The position numbers and the translations under genes were made by a program. From NCBI RefSeq assembly GCF_034931365.1, contig NZ_JAYGII010000052.1, forward strand, positions 1-12,531: DNA of 12,531 nucleotides, written 5' to 3'. This document shows positions 1 to 6,899 of this stretch, one piece after another (position 1 is the stretch's first letter; each line of letters starts with the position of its first letter). The stretch is from Natronospira elongata. Its GTDB lineage: Bacteria; Pseudomonadota; Gammaproteobacteria; Natronospirales; Natronospiraceae. Below the pieces are notes generated by a model, which did not search any database, was not told where the DNA came from, and saw only the letters and a program-made list of their open reading frames with translations.

Positions 1-213
1 TTAAGTGAAGCCCGCCGCCATTTCCGACGGGCCGTGCGCATGCATCCCGACGAGCATGAGTTCCAGTTCGCTCTCGCCCGAGTGGAATATGAGCTGGGTA
101 ACCTGCGTCGCGCCAGCCGCTACCTCGGAAGGGCCCGCAGCATTGGCCCGGCCCATTATGCCGAGCGATACCAGGCCAAGCTGGACTCCATCAACGAGGC
201 CCGGGAGCGCTAG
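1..213 (+). CDS. C-terminal end of a TPR-like repeat protein (partial)
   Basis: The reading frame is open from the first base of the window and stops at TAG 211-213, giving 70 residues of a protein that begins outside the window. The visible part is helical and charged. Its pattern resembles tetratricopeptide repeats: an alpha-helix pair with A-x-x-x-F-x-x-A-V-x-x-x-P near the beginning (EARRHFRRAVRMHPDE), then a second helix-turn-helix (FALARVEYELGNLRRASRYL) and a closing amphipathic helix. TPRs usually act as protein-interaction scaffolds, so no enzyme activity is implied. The partner and full domain structure cannot be seen. It converges on the beta-propeller lipoprotein gene, with a GC-rich hairpin in the gap. 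TPR assignment is by pattern only; any helical-repeat protein would look similar. Confidence 0.75.
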   Translation, partial: LSEARRHFRRAVRMHPDEHEFQFALARVEYELGNLRRASRYLGRARSIGPAHYAERYQAKLDSINEARER

Positions 214-286
214 TCAGATCGGGCCCACTGCGTGGCAACGCCATTCGGTGACAGTGGGTGCAAGCTGAATGAAGGGCATATTCAGC

Positions 287-316
287 GCCGGCGTGCCTCG
301 CGATGGGCACGCCGGC
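287..316. terminator. GC-rich hairpin between convergent genes, no T-tract
   Basis: A perfect 11-bp inverted repeat (287-297 GCCGGCGTGCC, 306-316 GGCACGCCGGC) with an 8-base loop lies between the TPR-like gene (stop 213) and the convergent lipoprotein gene (stop 334). The position suits a shared transcription end. No run of T follows the stem on either strand, so it may instead protect 3' ends or work with Rho. Confidence 0.45.
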
Positions 317-333
317 ACCGTGATTTGCTGGGC

Positions 334-2130
334 TTACAGCCGGTAGCGGAAGACTTGACCATCCTCGTCAACGAAGAAGGCCGCGCGGCCGTCGGCGCTG
401 ACAACCGGGCGATCATCAAAGCTGCCGAAGAGGAAGCTGCGGAGGTCTTCCCAGGCGACCAGCGGGCCGGTTTCGCCATTGCGCAGGTCCACTGCACGCA
501 AACCACCGCTATTGTCATCCTCGGAGAAGGCCATGAGAGCCGATGGCAGGACTTGCACCACGACTCGATCGTCACCCCGGTGGAAGTCACCCACGTGCTC
601 CGTCTCGGTGTCGAAGGCGACGGTGCCGTCGTCGGCATTGATGGCTGCGACACCACCGGTGTGAATGATGGCGATGCGGTCATCACTGGCCATCAGGCCC
701 ATGGTGTCGCCAAAGCCCATGTCATTCAGGTCGAGCTCATAAGCGATTTCATTGCTGTTGAGATCAACGGCGTAGAGGACTTCGGGGCCGGCGACGAAGG
801 CCATGTTGCGCTGACCATCCACGATGGGCTCAGAGATATAGGGGGCCGCTGACGTCAGGCCGGGGGTTTCCATTTCCGCGGTCCGCCAGAGTTCCTCGCC
901 ATTCTCCAGTGACAGTCCGGCGGCACCCCCTACATTGGAGTCGCCAAAATAGCGGCCGGCACCCCAGGCGATCAGTTGATCACCATGGAATTTGAGATCA
1001 CCAAAGTAGGTACTGGTCTCCTCGCTTTCCCAGAGAATGTCACCACTGCTCAGATCAAGGGCGCGAATCCGGTGAGGGGCGCCGACACTGACCAGGTCAC
1101 CATCCTCGCCATGGGTCCAGGCGACGTGATAGATGACCCCGTCCCGAATGGCGGGCTCCGGTGCCGGCAGGTAGTGACGGTCGGTGAACTCGCCACTGCG
1201 GCGGTTGGTCGTGCCTTCCCAGGCCTTGCTTCCGTCGTTGAGCTGGAATACCTGCATGGGAGAGGCATCGATCACAGCATAGCCTTCGGCCACCTGCATG
1301 CCATGGGTGTCGCGGCCACTGTGCTCCTGCTTCCAGCGGACCTCTCCGTCCGGGGAAATCCGTGCCAGGTGATAGGATTCCGCTGCCTGCAGCCGGGACA
1401 GGTCACGGCCAGTGGACAGCACCAGATAATCCCCATTGTCCAATGTCTCCACCGACCGGATGCCCGGACCCTGGAAGTCTTCCAGACGCCAGAGTTCGAA
1501 GCCGGTGCTGGCATCCAGCTTGATCAGACCGTCAAAGGTCTTGAGGAGAAGCCCTTCGCCATCGTCCACTGGCCTGGCCAGGTGCTGGGCAAAATGACGC
1601 TGCCGTTTACGCTGGTCCAGTGTGGATTCCCCTTCACCGCCCAGGGCGGCGGCAACCCGGTCGACCGCCTCGCCGATGATTTGCTCGTACTGTTGAAGGC
1701 TGTAGTTGTATTCCTGGGAATGCCAGGCCTTATCGCCGGAACTCAGATGCACCGCGGTGATGCGCTCTCGTGCCCCGTGGTAGTCAAACATCAGGGCCAG
1801 GTCCGCCTCGGGCAGAACCAGGGCGTTGGAGCTTTCCGCCCGCAGGCGGTAGGCTTCGGTCCCGCCCACGCTGATCGTCATCTGCCAGTTGGCGGCTTCC
1901 CCGAAGCCACCGAGCACCTGACCATCATGGCCATCGATAATATTGAGATTGCGGGGGTTACCCACCACCAGGCGACTGCCATCATCGCTGACATGAGTCT
2001 CGGCCAGGCGGCTCACTTCCACCACCGATTGCCAGTCCGCTTCTGTTTCCGGCTCCAGGGTTGCGCAACCCTGGGTCAGCAGACCACCCAGACACAGTCC
2101 GGCCAGAACCCGTTTCTTGTTGATTTCCAT
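334..2130 (-). CDS. PQQ-like beta-propeller lipoprotein (BamB/quinoprotein-type repeats)
   Basis: The 598-residue protein starts with a lipoprotein signal peptide: Lys-rich N-region, hydrophobic core, then LLTQGC with the lipid-bearing Cys at 22 and Ala at +2, which favours outer-membrane retention. The rest shows repeated quinoprotein-propeller strands in which a Gly/Asp turn is followed by an aromatic: GDKAW (~132-136), GFELW (~210-214), GEVRW (~262-266), GSKAW (~300-304), GDILW (~363-367), GEELW (~411-415), then degenerate copies GTVAFD (~502-507) and GQVFRY (~591-596). About eight blades are plausible. Residues ~143-195 form a charged helical insert between early blades. At 598 aa it is much longer than BamB (about 390 aa). 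No PQQ-ligand or haem motif was seen, so the fold may be a scaffold rather than an enzyme. The ATG at 2130 follows GGGAGG at a good distance. Substrate and partner are unknown. Confidence 0.85.
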   Translation of the reverse strand: MEINKKRVLAGLCLGGLLTQGCATLEPETEADWQSVVEVSRLAETHVSDDGSRLVVGNPRNLNIIDGHDGQVLGGFGEAANWQMTISVGGTEAYRLRAESSNALVLPEADLALMFDYHGARERITAVHLSSGDKAWHSQEYNYSLQQYEQIIGEAVDRVAAALGGEGESTLDQRKRQRHFAQHLARPVDDGEGLLLKTFDGLIKLDASTGFELWRLEDFQGPGIRSVETLDNGDYLVLSTGRDLSRLQAAESYHLARISPDGEVRWKQEHSGRDTHGMQVAEGYAVIDASPMQVFQLNDGSKAWEGTTNRRSGEFTDRHYLPAPEPAIRDGVIYHVAWTHGEDGDLVSVGAPHRIRALDLSSGDILWESEETSTYFGDLKFHGDQLIAWGAGRYFGDSNVGGAAGLSLENGEELWRTAEMETPGLTSAAPYISEPIVDGQRNMAFVAGPEVLYAVDLNSNEIAYELDLNDMGFGDTMGLMASDDRIAIIHTGGVAAINADDGTVAFDTETEHVGDFHRGDDRVVVQVLPSALMAFSEDDNSGGLRAVDLRNGETGPLVAWEDLRSFLFGSFDDRPVVSADGRAAFFVDEDGQVFRYRL

Positions 2131-2349
2131 ACAATTCCTCCCTTACATGAAAAAATCTGAAGCCCATCCAGGGCTCCCGGCAACCCCAGCGTGAAACAGA
2201 TTTCCACCCCTTACATCCCCCCAGGTGGGCCCCTCCATGCCCCCTCGCCAATGGACAAAGCAGCTTCTTGCCGGCTGATGCGAGAATTGACGCTTGAGCA
2301 GCGCAGCATTACCGCCTAGGCTGCAATGGAGTGACTCGGAGAATCCCTG
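2131..2349. promoter_or_regulatory. Divergent intergenic region with leader hairpin
   Basis: This 219-base gap must hold promoters for the leftward lipoprotein gene and the rightward DUF962 gene. On the minus strand, GGGAGG sits just before the lipoprotein ATG. Upstream of it are six T (plus-strand A6 at 2150-2155) and a short hairpin (2161-2165 AGCCC pairing with 2171-2175 GGGCT). A weak -35/-10-like pair on the minus strand (TTGCCG, 17 bases, TCAGAT) ends near the hairpin. On the plus strand TTGACG (2287-2292) resembles a -35 box but has no good -10 at the right distance. Promoter positions are therefore uncertain. Confidence 0.3.
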
Positions 2350-2823
2350 ATGGCAAGAACGGTACAGGATTGGCTGGAGGCCTATGGCGAGAGCCACCGA
2401 CACCCCGTCAACAAACGGATCCACTGGATCTGCGTGCCCCTGATAGTGCTTAGCCTGATCGGGCTGCTCTGGTCCATACCCGTGCCCGAGCCCTTGCAGG
2501 CAATGGCTGCGCCATTCAACTGGGCCAGCCTCTTTCTTCTGGCCGCCGTCCTCTACTATCTCTTGTTGTCCCCGGCCCTGGCACTGGGCATGCTGTTGTT
2601 CTCCATCCTGCTCCTGGTTGTGACCTGGGGGCTGGACCAGCTCCCTGTCCCCCTATGGGCCCTTGCCCTGGCCATCTTTGTCCTGGCCTGGATTGGTCAG
2701 TTCATTGGCCATCGAATAGAAGGTCGCAGTCCCTCCTTTTTTCAGGATTTGCAGTTCCTGATGATCGGGCCCCTGTGGTTGCTCGCCCATCTCTATCGGG
2801 CCCTGGGCATTCGCTATGGCTGA
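2350..2823 (+). CDS. DUF962 / Mpo1-like integral membrane protein
   Basis: The 157-residue protein has the DUF962 (Mpo1/YGL010w-like) signature. Near the N-terminus is Y12...H16-x-H18-P-x-N21-x-x-x-H25, followed by hydrophobic segments at about 27-42, 58-73, 75-93 and 102-120. The second signature is QFIGH121RIEG with P128, then a DLxxLxxGPxW stretch. In yeast, Mpo1 is an ER Fe(II)-dependent dioxygenase that shortens 2-hydroxy fatty acids by alpha-oxidation; the conserved His residues are the likely metal ligands. A similar lipid role in this organism is inference, since bacterial members are little studied. Length is close to the family norm. GGAG lies about 9 bases before the ATG. The last eight bases overlap the start of the diguanylate cyclase gene, so the two are probably co-transcribed and translationally coupled. 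Confidence 0.85.
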   Translation: MARTVQDWLEAYGESHRHPVNKRIHWICVPLIVLSLIGLLWSIPVPEPLQAMAAPFNWASLFLLAAVLYYLLLSPALALGMLLFSILLLVVTWGLDQLPVPLWALALAIFVLAWIGQFIGHRIEGRSPSFFQDLQFLMIGPLWLLAHLYRALGIRYG

Positions 2824-4456
2824 AGCCCTGGTGGCATGCTTGCACCGAGCCGCATGGACGGTTCTGCTCGGACTACTGGCGACGACATCGATCCATGCCG
2901 CTGAGCCCGACATCACCTTGCAGCTTCGCTGGAAGCATCAGTTTCAGTTTGCCGGCTATTACGTGGCCAAGCAGGAGGGGCTGTACGAGCAAGCTGGCCT
3001 GTCCGTAAGATTGATCCAAGGTGGGCCCGATGCAGCCAAGCCCCTTGAGGCCCTTTTGGCCGGCGAAGTGGATTTTGCCATTGCCAAAAGTGGGGTCGTC
3101 ATCGAGAGAATGCGAGGGGAACCGGTGGTGGCGCTCGCGGCCATCATGCAGACCTCGCCGAATGCCTGGCTGGTTCGGGCCGATGCCGGTATTCACACGC
3201 CGCTGGATCTTGTGGGCAAGCGATTGATGCTCATGCCCGGCCATGAAAGTGCCGAACTGCTGGCCATGTTACGGCGGGAAGGTGTGGATCTGGATGAGCT
3301 TGAGTTGCTGCCCACCTCTCATGATCTGGATGACCTGGTAGAAGGGCGGGTGGATGCCTACGACGCCTACGAGACCAATGAACCCTGGCAGCTGAAGCGA
3401 AAGGGGATTGACTATCACTTGATCAAACCTCGGGCCTATGGGGTCAACTTCTACAACGATGTTCTGGTCGCCCATGAGTCATTGATTGATCAGGAACCCG
3501 CTGTGGTGGATGCCTTCCTGGAGGCCAGTCTGGAGGGCTGGCGACGAGCACTTGCCGAGCCCGAGAAGACTGCCGCCATGATTCAGGCGAACTACGCGCC
3601 GGAACGCTCATTGGCGCATCTGCAGTTCGAAGCCGAGGGCCTGGCTGAACTGATCATGCCGGAGCTGGTGGCGCTGGGGCATATGAATCCAGGTCGTTGG
3701 CAGAGTATTGCGGAAAGCTATGTGGCGCTGGGATTCGCGGACGGCCCGGTTGATTTGGGTGGCTTCCTCTATGAGTCGCGGAGTGCGACGGACTACACCA
3801 TGGCTTATCGAATGGCAGCCGGCGGTTTTTTCCTGCTGCTATTGGCCAGTCTCCTGGCAGCTCATTTTGCGCGACTCAATAATCGACTGCGCCGAGAGGC
3901 TGCAAGACGAATGGCCGTGGAGGAGCGCCTCCGTGAGCATCAGGCTGAGCTGTTCCGCTTGGCAAATACCGATGCCCTGACCGGACTCTGGAATAGGCAT
4001 CGCTTTGAAGAGGTGGCGGGGCGTGAGATCCGACGCGCTCGACGTTACGGCCATCCCCTCTCCGTTATTTTCATGGATCTGGATCATTTCAAGCCAATCA
4101 ATGATCAATATGGGCATGCGGCCGGTGATGACGTGCTTCGTACCGTGGCCGAACTGATTCGGGAGTGTCTGCGCGAGTCAGACAGCGTATGCCGCTGGGG
4201 CGGTGAGGAGTTCCTGGTTCTGGTGCCCCATGGCTGCCCGGAGGATGCCTATCGGTTGGCCGAAAGAATTCGCCAGCGTGTGAAGGATTGTCATGATGCT
4301 GAAGGTGGCGGCATCACTGCCAGTCTGGGGGTGGCGAGCCTAGGGGAGAGTGAAGACTTGCATGGACTGCTTCAGCGGGCTGACGGGGCTCTGTATCAAG
4401 CCAAGGAGGCAGGTCGTGATCGGGTTAAAGTGGCCCGGCCCGTCTCGGATTCCTGA
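2816..4456 (+). CDS. Sensor diguanylate cyclase: THI5/NMT1-like periplasmic domain, TM helix, GGDEF
   Basis: The 546-residue protein starts with a Sec signal peptide (cleavage near HAA, ~27-29). Residues ~30-315 form an NMT1/THI5-like solute-binding domain, with RWKHQFQFAGYYVAKQEGLY at its start, resembling ABC binding proteins for thiamine precursors. A transmembrane helix at ~333-352 and a short helical linker lead to a GGDEF domain at ~375-540 (TDALTGLWNR, then DLDHFKxINDxYGHxxGDD). The active-site motif is GGEEF at 462-466, and the inhibitory I-site RxxD (RESD, 453-456) lies at the standard spacing. It should therefore make c-di-GMP from GTP, with product inhibition, in response to a periplasmic ligand. 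The ligand is unknown, and no ABC permease or ATPase gene lies nearby. Its ATG lies inside the end of the DUF962 gene and has no clear Shine-Dalgarno site, which supports translational coupling. Confidence 0.93.
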   Translation: MAEALVACLHRAAWTVLLGLLATTSIHAAEPDITLQLRWKHQFQFAGYYVAKQEGLYEQAGLSVRLIQGGPDAAKPLEALLAGEVDFAIAKSGVVIERMRGEPVVALAAIMQTSPNAWLVRADAGIHTPLDLVGKRLMLMPGHESAELLAMLRREGVDLDELELLPTSHDLDDLVEGRVDAYDAYETNEPWQLKRKGIDYHLIKPRAYGVNFYNDVLVAHESLIDQEPAVVDAFLEASLEGWRRALAEPEKTAAMIQANYAPERSLAHLQFEAEGLAELIMPELVALGHMNPGRWQSIAESYVALGFADGPVDLGGFLYESRSATDYTMAYRMAAGGFFLLLLASLLAAHFARLNNRLRREAARRMAVEERLREHQAELFRLANTDALTGLWNRHRFEEVAGREIRRARRYGHPLSVIFMDLDHFKPINDQYGHAAGDDVLRTVAELIRECLRESDSVCRWGGEEFLVLVPHGCPEDAYRLAERIRQRVKDCHDAEGGGITASLGVASLGESEDLHGLLQRADGALYQAKEAGRDRVKVARPVSDS

Positions 4457-4489
4457 TGCCCCCGGAGCTATTGATTAAAGCGCCTTGGC

Positions 4490-5206
4490 TTATGGGCTTT
4501 CGGCCTGTGGCGCGGCAACTCTGGCATGCAGTCGGATGAAATGCCAGCGAGGATGGAAGTAAAGGGTATGGCGCTGGCCACTGGAATCCTCTGCAATGAC
4601 CCGGTCAATCAGTTGGCCATCGCGGATCAACTCTCGCTCCACGCCGTGCAGGCCCAGTCTGAGCAGCAGGGCATGGCTTTCCTGTATGGAAATGGTTTCA
4701 AAGGCGGTGTCTGCGCTCCGCCCGTCCCCGGTTGCCAGCGCCCGGTCTGTGATTTCCAGAAACCAGTCCATATGCAGCCGGGAAGCGATCCCCAGGCCGG
4801 CCTCTTCATAGGCAAGGGCAGCATATAGATGCCCCTGGGCATCTACCGGGCAGGACTCCAGCCAGTCCCGCATCAGCTCCCCGGCGGCACCGGGGCGGCC
4901 GTCTTCCATCGCCTGGGCGAACTCGCCGTCCGGCCGATTCAGCTCACAACGCTGGTGGAAGTCCTTGCGGCGGGCGTAGTGTTTTCGCAGATCACCGGCA
5001 TTGGGCTGCCCCCGCCATTGGGCCTTGAGGGTCGAATCGGAGGGTTCGATCAATTCTCCTTCCGATTCCAGCAGCATGCGCTGATAGTCGCCTGCCAGGC
5101 TTTCGCCGGGAGTGGGAGAGGGTGTCATGCTCGCGCATCCACTGAGCAAGGAGATTGCCAACAGGCAAATGACTGGCCCAGGGATTTTAAGTCCAAAGAT
5201 TGGCAT
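4490..5206 (-). CDS. DUF4919-like lipoprotein
   Basis: A 238-residue protein with a lipoprotein signal peptide ending in LLSGC (lipid Cys at residue 24) and Ala-Ser after it, consistent with outer-membrane sorting. The mature part is soluble, mostly helical and contains two further Cys. It includes a LRKHYARRKDFHQRC stretch and a later segment with TAFETISIQESHALL and TLYFHP. This layout resembles DUF4919 proteins, where an N-terminal LRxxYA motif and a C-terminal YF strand recur; that match is from memory and tentative. Function is unknown. AGGAGG (minus strand, 5217-5222) lies 10 bases before the ATG chosen here and 4 bases before a GTG at 5212, so the protein may be two residues longer. 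It is downstream of the tonB-like gene at 5323-5949 on the same strand but separated by a strong hairpin. Confidence 0.75.
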   Translation of the reverse strand: MPIFGLKIPGPVICLLAISLLSGCASMTPSPTPGESLAGDYQRMLLESEGELIEPSDSTLKAQWRGQPNAGDLRKHYARRKDFHQRCELNRPDGEFAQAMEDGRPGAAGELMRDWLESCPVDAQGHLYAALAYEEAGLGIASRLHMDWFLEITDRALATGDGRSADTAFETISIQESHALLLRLGLHGVERELIRDGQLIDRVIAEDSSGQRHTLYFHPRWHFIRLHARVAAPQAESP

Positions 5207-5276
5207 GCTCACGGTGCCTCCTGCTTTCGCTGGAAACTAACAGGCCGTTTCAATCGCGGCAAGGGAGGCTGCCGGT

Positions 5277-5303
5277 CTGGCCGGGGCATGGAGCTCCGGC
5301 CAG
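5277..5303 (-). terminator. Strong hairpin downstream of first tonB-like gene
   Basis: The arms CTGGCCGG (5277-5284) and CCGGCCAG (5296-5303) pair perfectly, and the stem can continue inward to a 5-base loop (5288-5292) with one imperfect pair. It lies 20 bases past the stop of the tonB-like gene and about 65 bases before the start codon of the lipoprotein gene downstream. No T-tract follows on the minus strand, so termination would be weak or partial. Confidence 0.4.
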
Positions 5304-5322
5304 TGGCTTATTGGACTGCGGG

Positions 5323-5949
5323 CTAGCGGTCTTCGAGGCGGTACTCGATGGTTTGAGTCGCCTGTCGCTCCACCGGTCGTCCATCGACAATGCGTGGTGC
5401 GAATCGCCAGTGCTGGATGGCTCTCAGGGTGGAACGGTCAAACACACGCCGGGGATACGCGTCGATCACCCGGGCATCAGCCACGGTGCCGTCTGCGCGG
5501 ATGGTAAAGGCGACCTGCACCCAGCCTTCAATGCCCTGCATCAGGGCTTCCCGTGGCCACTGGGGCTCAATCCGCACCAGGGGGATCACATCACCGTCCC
5601 GGCCTTCATCCCGGACTCCGCCATGCAGCATGCCGCCCAGGGGAATGCCGCCTGCTATGCCCTCCAGCCGGGGCATATCCAGTTGCCGCTGGTGTTGTGC
5701 CGGTGGCAGGTCCAGCTGCATGGCCAGGTCCAGCGTCGGGGGCGGGGGAGGCCGTTCCGGTGGTGGCTCGGGGGGATGCCGCTGGCGCTCCCGTACCCGT
5801 TCATCGCGCTCAACGCGGATGAACTGAATTTTTTCTCCTTCCATCCGATCAATGGAGACATCGCCATCCACACCGATCAGGGTCTGCATCAAAACGAACA
5901 GCAGGCCCGCTACCAGGCCGCCTCCCAGTAGTGAGATCAGGACTCTCAT
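5323..5949 (-). CDS. TonB-family energy transducer, copy 1
   Basis: A 208-residue inner-membrane-anchored TonB protein. The N-terminal helix at about 3-25 is the anchor. A charged stretch and a Pro-rich linker (PPEPPPERPPPPP, ~59-71) cross the periplasm. The TonB C-terminal domain spans ~122-205 (RIEPQWPREA, GIEGWVQVAFTI, DGTV, LRAIQHWRFAPR). TonB proteins couple the ExbB-ExbD proton channel to outer-membrane receptors for siderophores, haem or B12. The anchor has no His, unlike H20 of E. coli TonB, and the protein is short, resembling the short TonB2-type transducers found with TtpC in marine gammaproteobacteria. No exbB or exbD is in the window. Over the last 85 residues it aligns without gaps to the neighbouring copy (54 identical by hand count), so the two are tandem paralogues. 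An AGG-type site about 8 bases upstream supports the ATG at 5949. Confidence 0.9.
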   Translation of the reverse strand: MRVLISLLGGGLVAGLLFVLMQTLIGVDGDVSIDRMEGEKIQFIRVERDERVRERQRHPPEPPPERPPPPPTLDLAMQLDLPPAQHQRQLDMPRLEGIAGGIPLGGMLHGGVRDEGRDGDVIPLVRIEPQWPREALMQGIEGWVQVAFTIRADGTVADARVIDAYPRRVFDRSTLRAIQHWRFAPRIVDGRPVERQATQTIEYRLEDR

Positions 5950-6200
5950 TACAGCTACCTCCCCGCCACATGGGACGGACCGGGTCAGGCGCTGTCTCTC
6001 CGGGCTTCGTCCATTTCTTCAATGGCCCGGCCGGTGGATGGGCGCTCACCGATTAAGACCGGCTTTCCGGTAAACGGTTCTTGCCGGGGCCATTCAGACA
6101 TCGCCGTCTGTCGGAAAGTGGTCGGCCGAAAACAGTCCGCCCGGACCGGCCTTGGCGGCCGACCCGGGCGGATTGATTGCCTTGAAGCTGAGGCCCTGGC
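5950..6200. other. Intergenic region between the two tonB-like genes
   Basis: This 251-base stretch holds no convincing gene. It carries the terminator hairpin described separately and must also supply the ribosome-binding site, and perhaps a promoter, for the tonB-like gene at 5323-5949. I could not find a good -35/-10 pair on the minus strand. Because of the hairpin, the two tonB genes may be transcribed independently or with partial read-through. Confidence 0.5.
6129..6172 (-). terminator. Intrinsic-type terminator after second tonB-like gene
   Basis: A 9-bp perfect stem (6136-6144 TCCGCCCGG with 6164-6172 CCGGGCGGA), a 2x2 internal mismatch and a further 5-bp stem close a TTGGC loop. On the minus strand the stem is followed after three bases by TTTT (plus-strand A4 at 6129-6132). 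It starts 29 bases past the stop of the upstream tonB-like gene. A competing pairing, GTCGGCC (6121-6127) with GGCCGAC (6157-6163), is possible. Confidence 0.5.
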
Positions 6201-6812
6201 TTAACGATCCTCCAGTCGAAACTCAATTACCTGAGTGGCCGTCTGTTCCACCGGCCTGCCATCCACCATCCTGGGCCGGAATCGCCAGCGCTGGATGGCG
6301 CGCATGGCTTGCTGGTCAAACAGTCGCGGCGGGTGAGATTCGATCACCCTGGGCTGCTCAACGGAGCCATCGGGGCCTACCGTGAACTGGATCTTCACCC
6401 AGCCCTCAATGCCGTCGAGCACGGCGCGGCGGGGCCATTGCGGCTCGATCCTGACCACCGGGCTCAGGTTCTGTTCACCTTGCCCCTCCCTGGAAAGGGG
6501 CCCCCCGGGGATGGGGATGCCTTCGGAGATCAGCGTATCCGGGAGCTCGGGAAATTCCACCTTATCCACTGGCGACTCGGTGGCGTGGCTGACATCGATC
6601 GTCTCCGGTACCTGGGGTTGTTCCGGCGGTTCGGGCAGCGTTCGGTCGATGGTCTCCACCCGCTCTTCCCGGTCCACGCGAACAACGTCAATGGCGGGGC
6701 CTGACTCCGGTTTGTTCACGGTTTCCCCGTCAACATCCACCAGTGTCTGCATGAGCAGAAAGATCAGTCCGGTGACAAGGGCAGCCGACATGGCGGCGAC
6801 AAGATAGCGCAT
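6201..6812 (-). CDS. TonB-family energy transducer, copy 2
   Basis: A 203-residue TonB-type protein and tandem paralogue of the copy at 5323-5949. It has an N-terminal anchor helix (~4-25, ending in LMQTLVDVDG, very like LMQTLIGVDG in the other copy), a Pro/Glu linker (EPPEQPQVPE, ~61-70) less proline-rich than its sister's, and a TonB C-terminal domain at ~117-200 (RIEPQWPRRA, GIEGWVKIQFTV, RAIQRWRF). Both proteins end in RLEDR. It should transmit proton-motive force from ExbB/ExbD to outer-membrane receptors. The anchor lacks the His found in classical TonB. The frame could start at TTG 6815, but the ATG at 6812 sits at a better distance from AAAGGGGG and aligns with the first Met of the sister protein. 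The CoA-transferase gene ends 87 bases upstream on the same strand. Confidence 0.9.
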   Translation of the reverse strand: MRYLVAAMSAALVTGLIFLLMQTLVDVDGETVNKPESGPAIDVVRVDREERVETIDRTLPEPPEQPQVPETIDVSHATESPVDKVEFPELPDTLISEGIPIPGGPLSREGQGEQNLSPVVRIEPQWPRRAVLDGIEGWVKIQFTVGPDGSVEQPRVIESHPPRLFDQQAMRAIQRWRFRPRMVDGRPVEQTATQVIEFRLEDR

Positions 6813-6899
6813 CAATCCCCCTTTCCGCGTATAGCGGTCCAGCGTGATGAACCCGGCTTGGCAGGCAGTCCGTCACGGAAAGGTGGCCCGGCCCTGCGC

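Noticed and set aside
232..852. 206-residue open frame on the plus strand
   Set aside because: Antisense to the C-terminal part of the lipoprotein gene, includes the intergenic hairpin, and has no ribosome site or recognisable motif.
976..2160. 394-residue open frame on the plus strand
   Set aside because: It lies antisense to the beta-propeller lipoprotein, which has a signal peptide and repeats. The antisense translation has no domain pattern; long antisense frames are common in GC-rich genes.
2287..2292. TTGACG as a -35 box for the DUF962 gene
   Set aside because: No -10-like hexamer lies 16-18 bases downstream, so it is not reported as a promoter.
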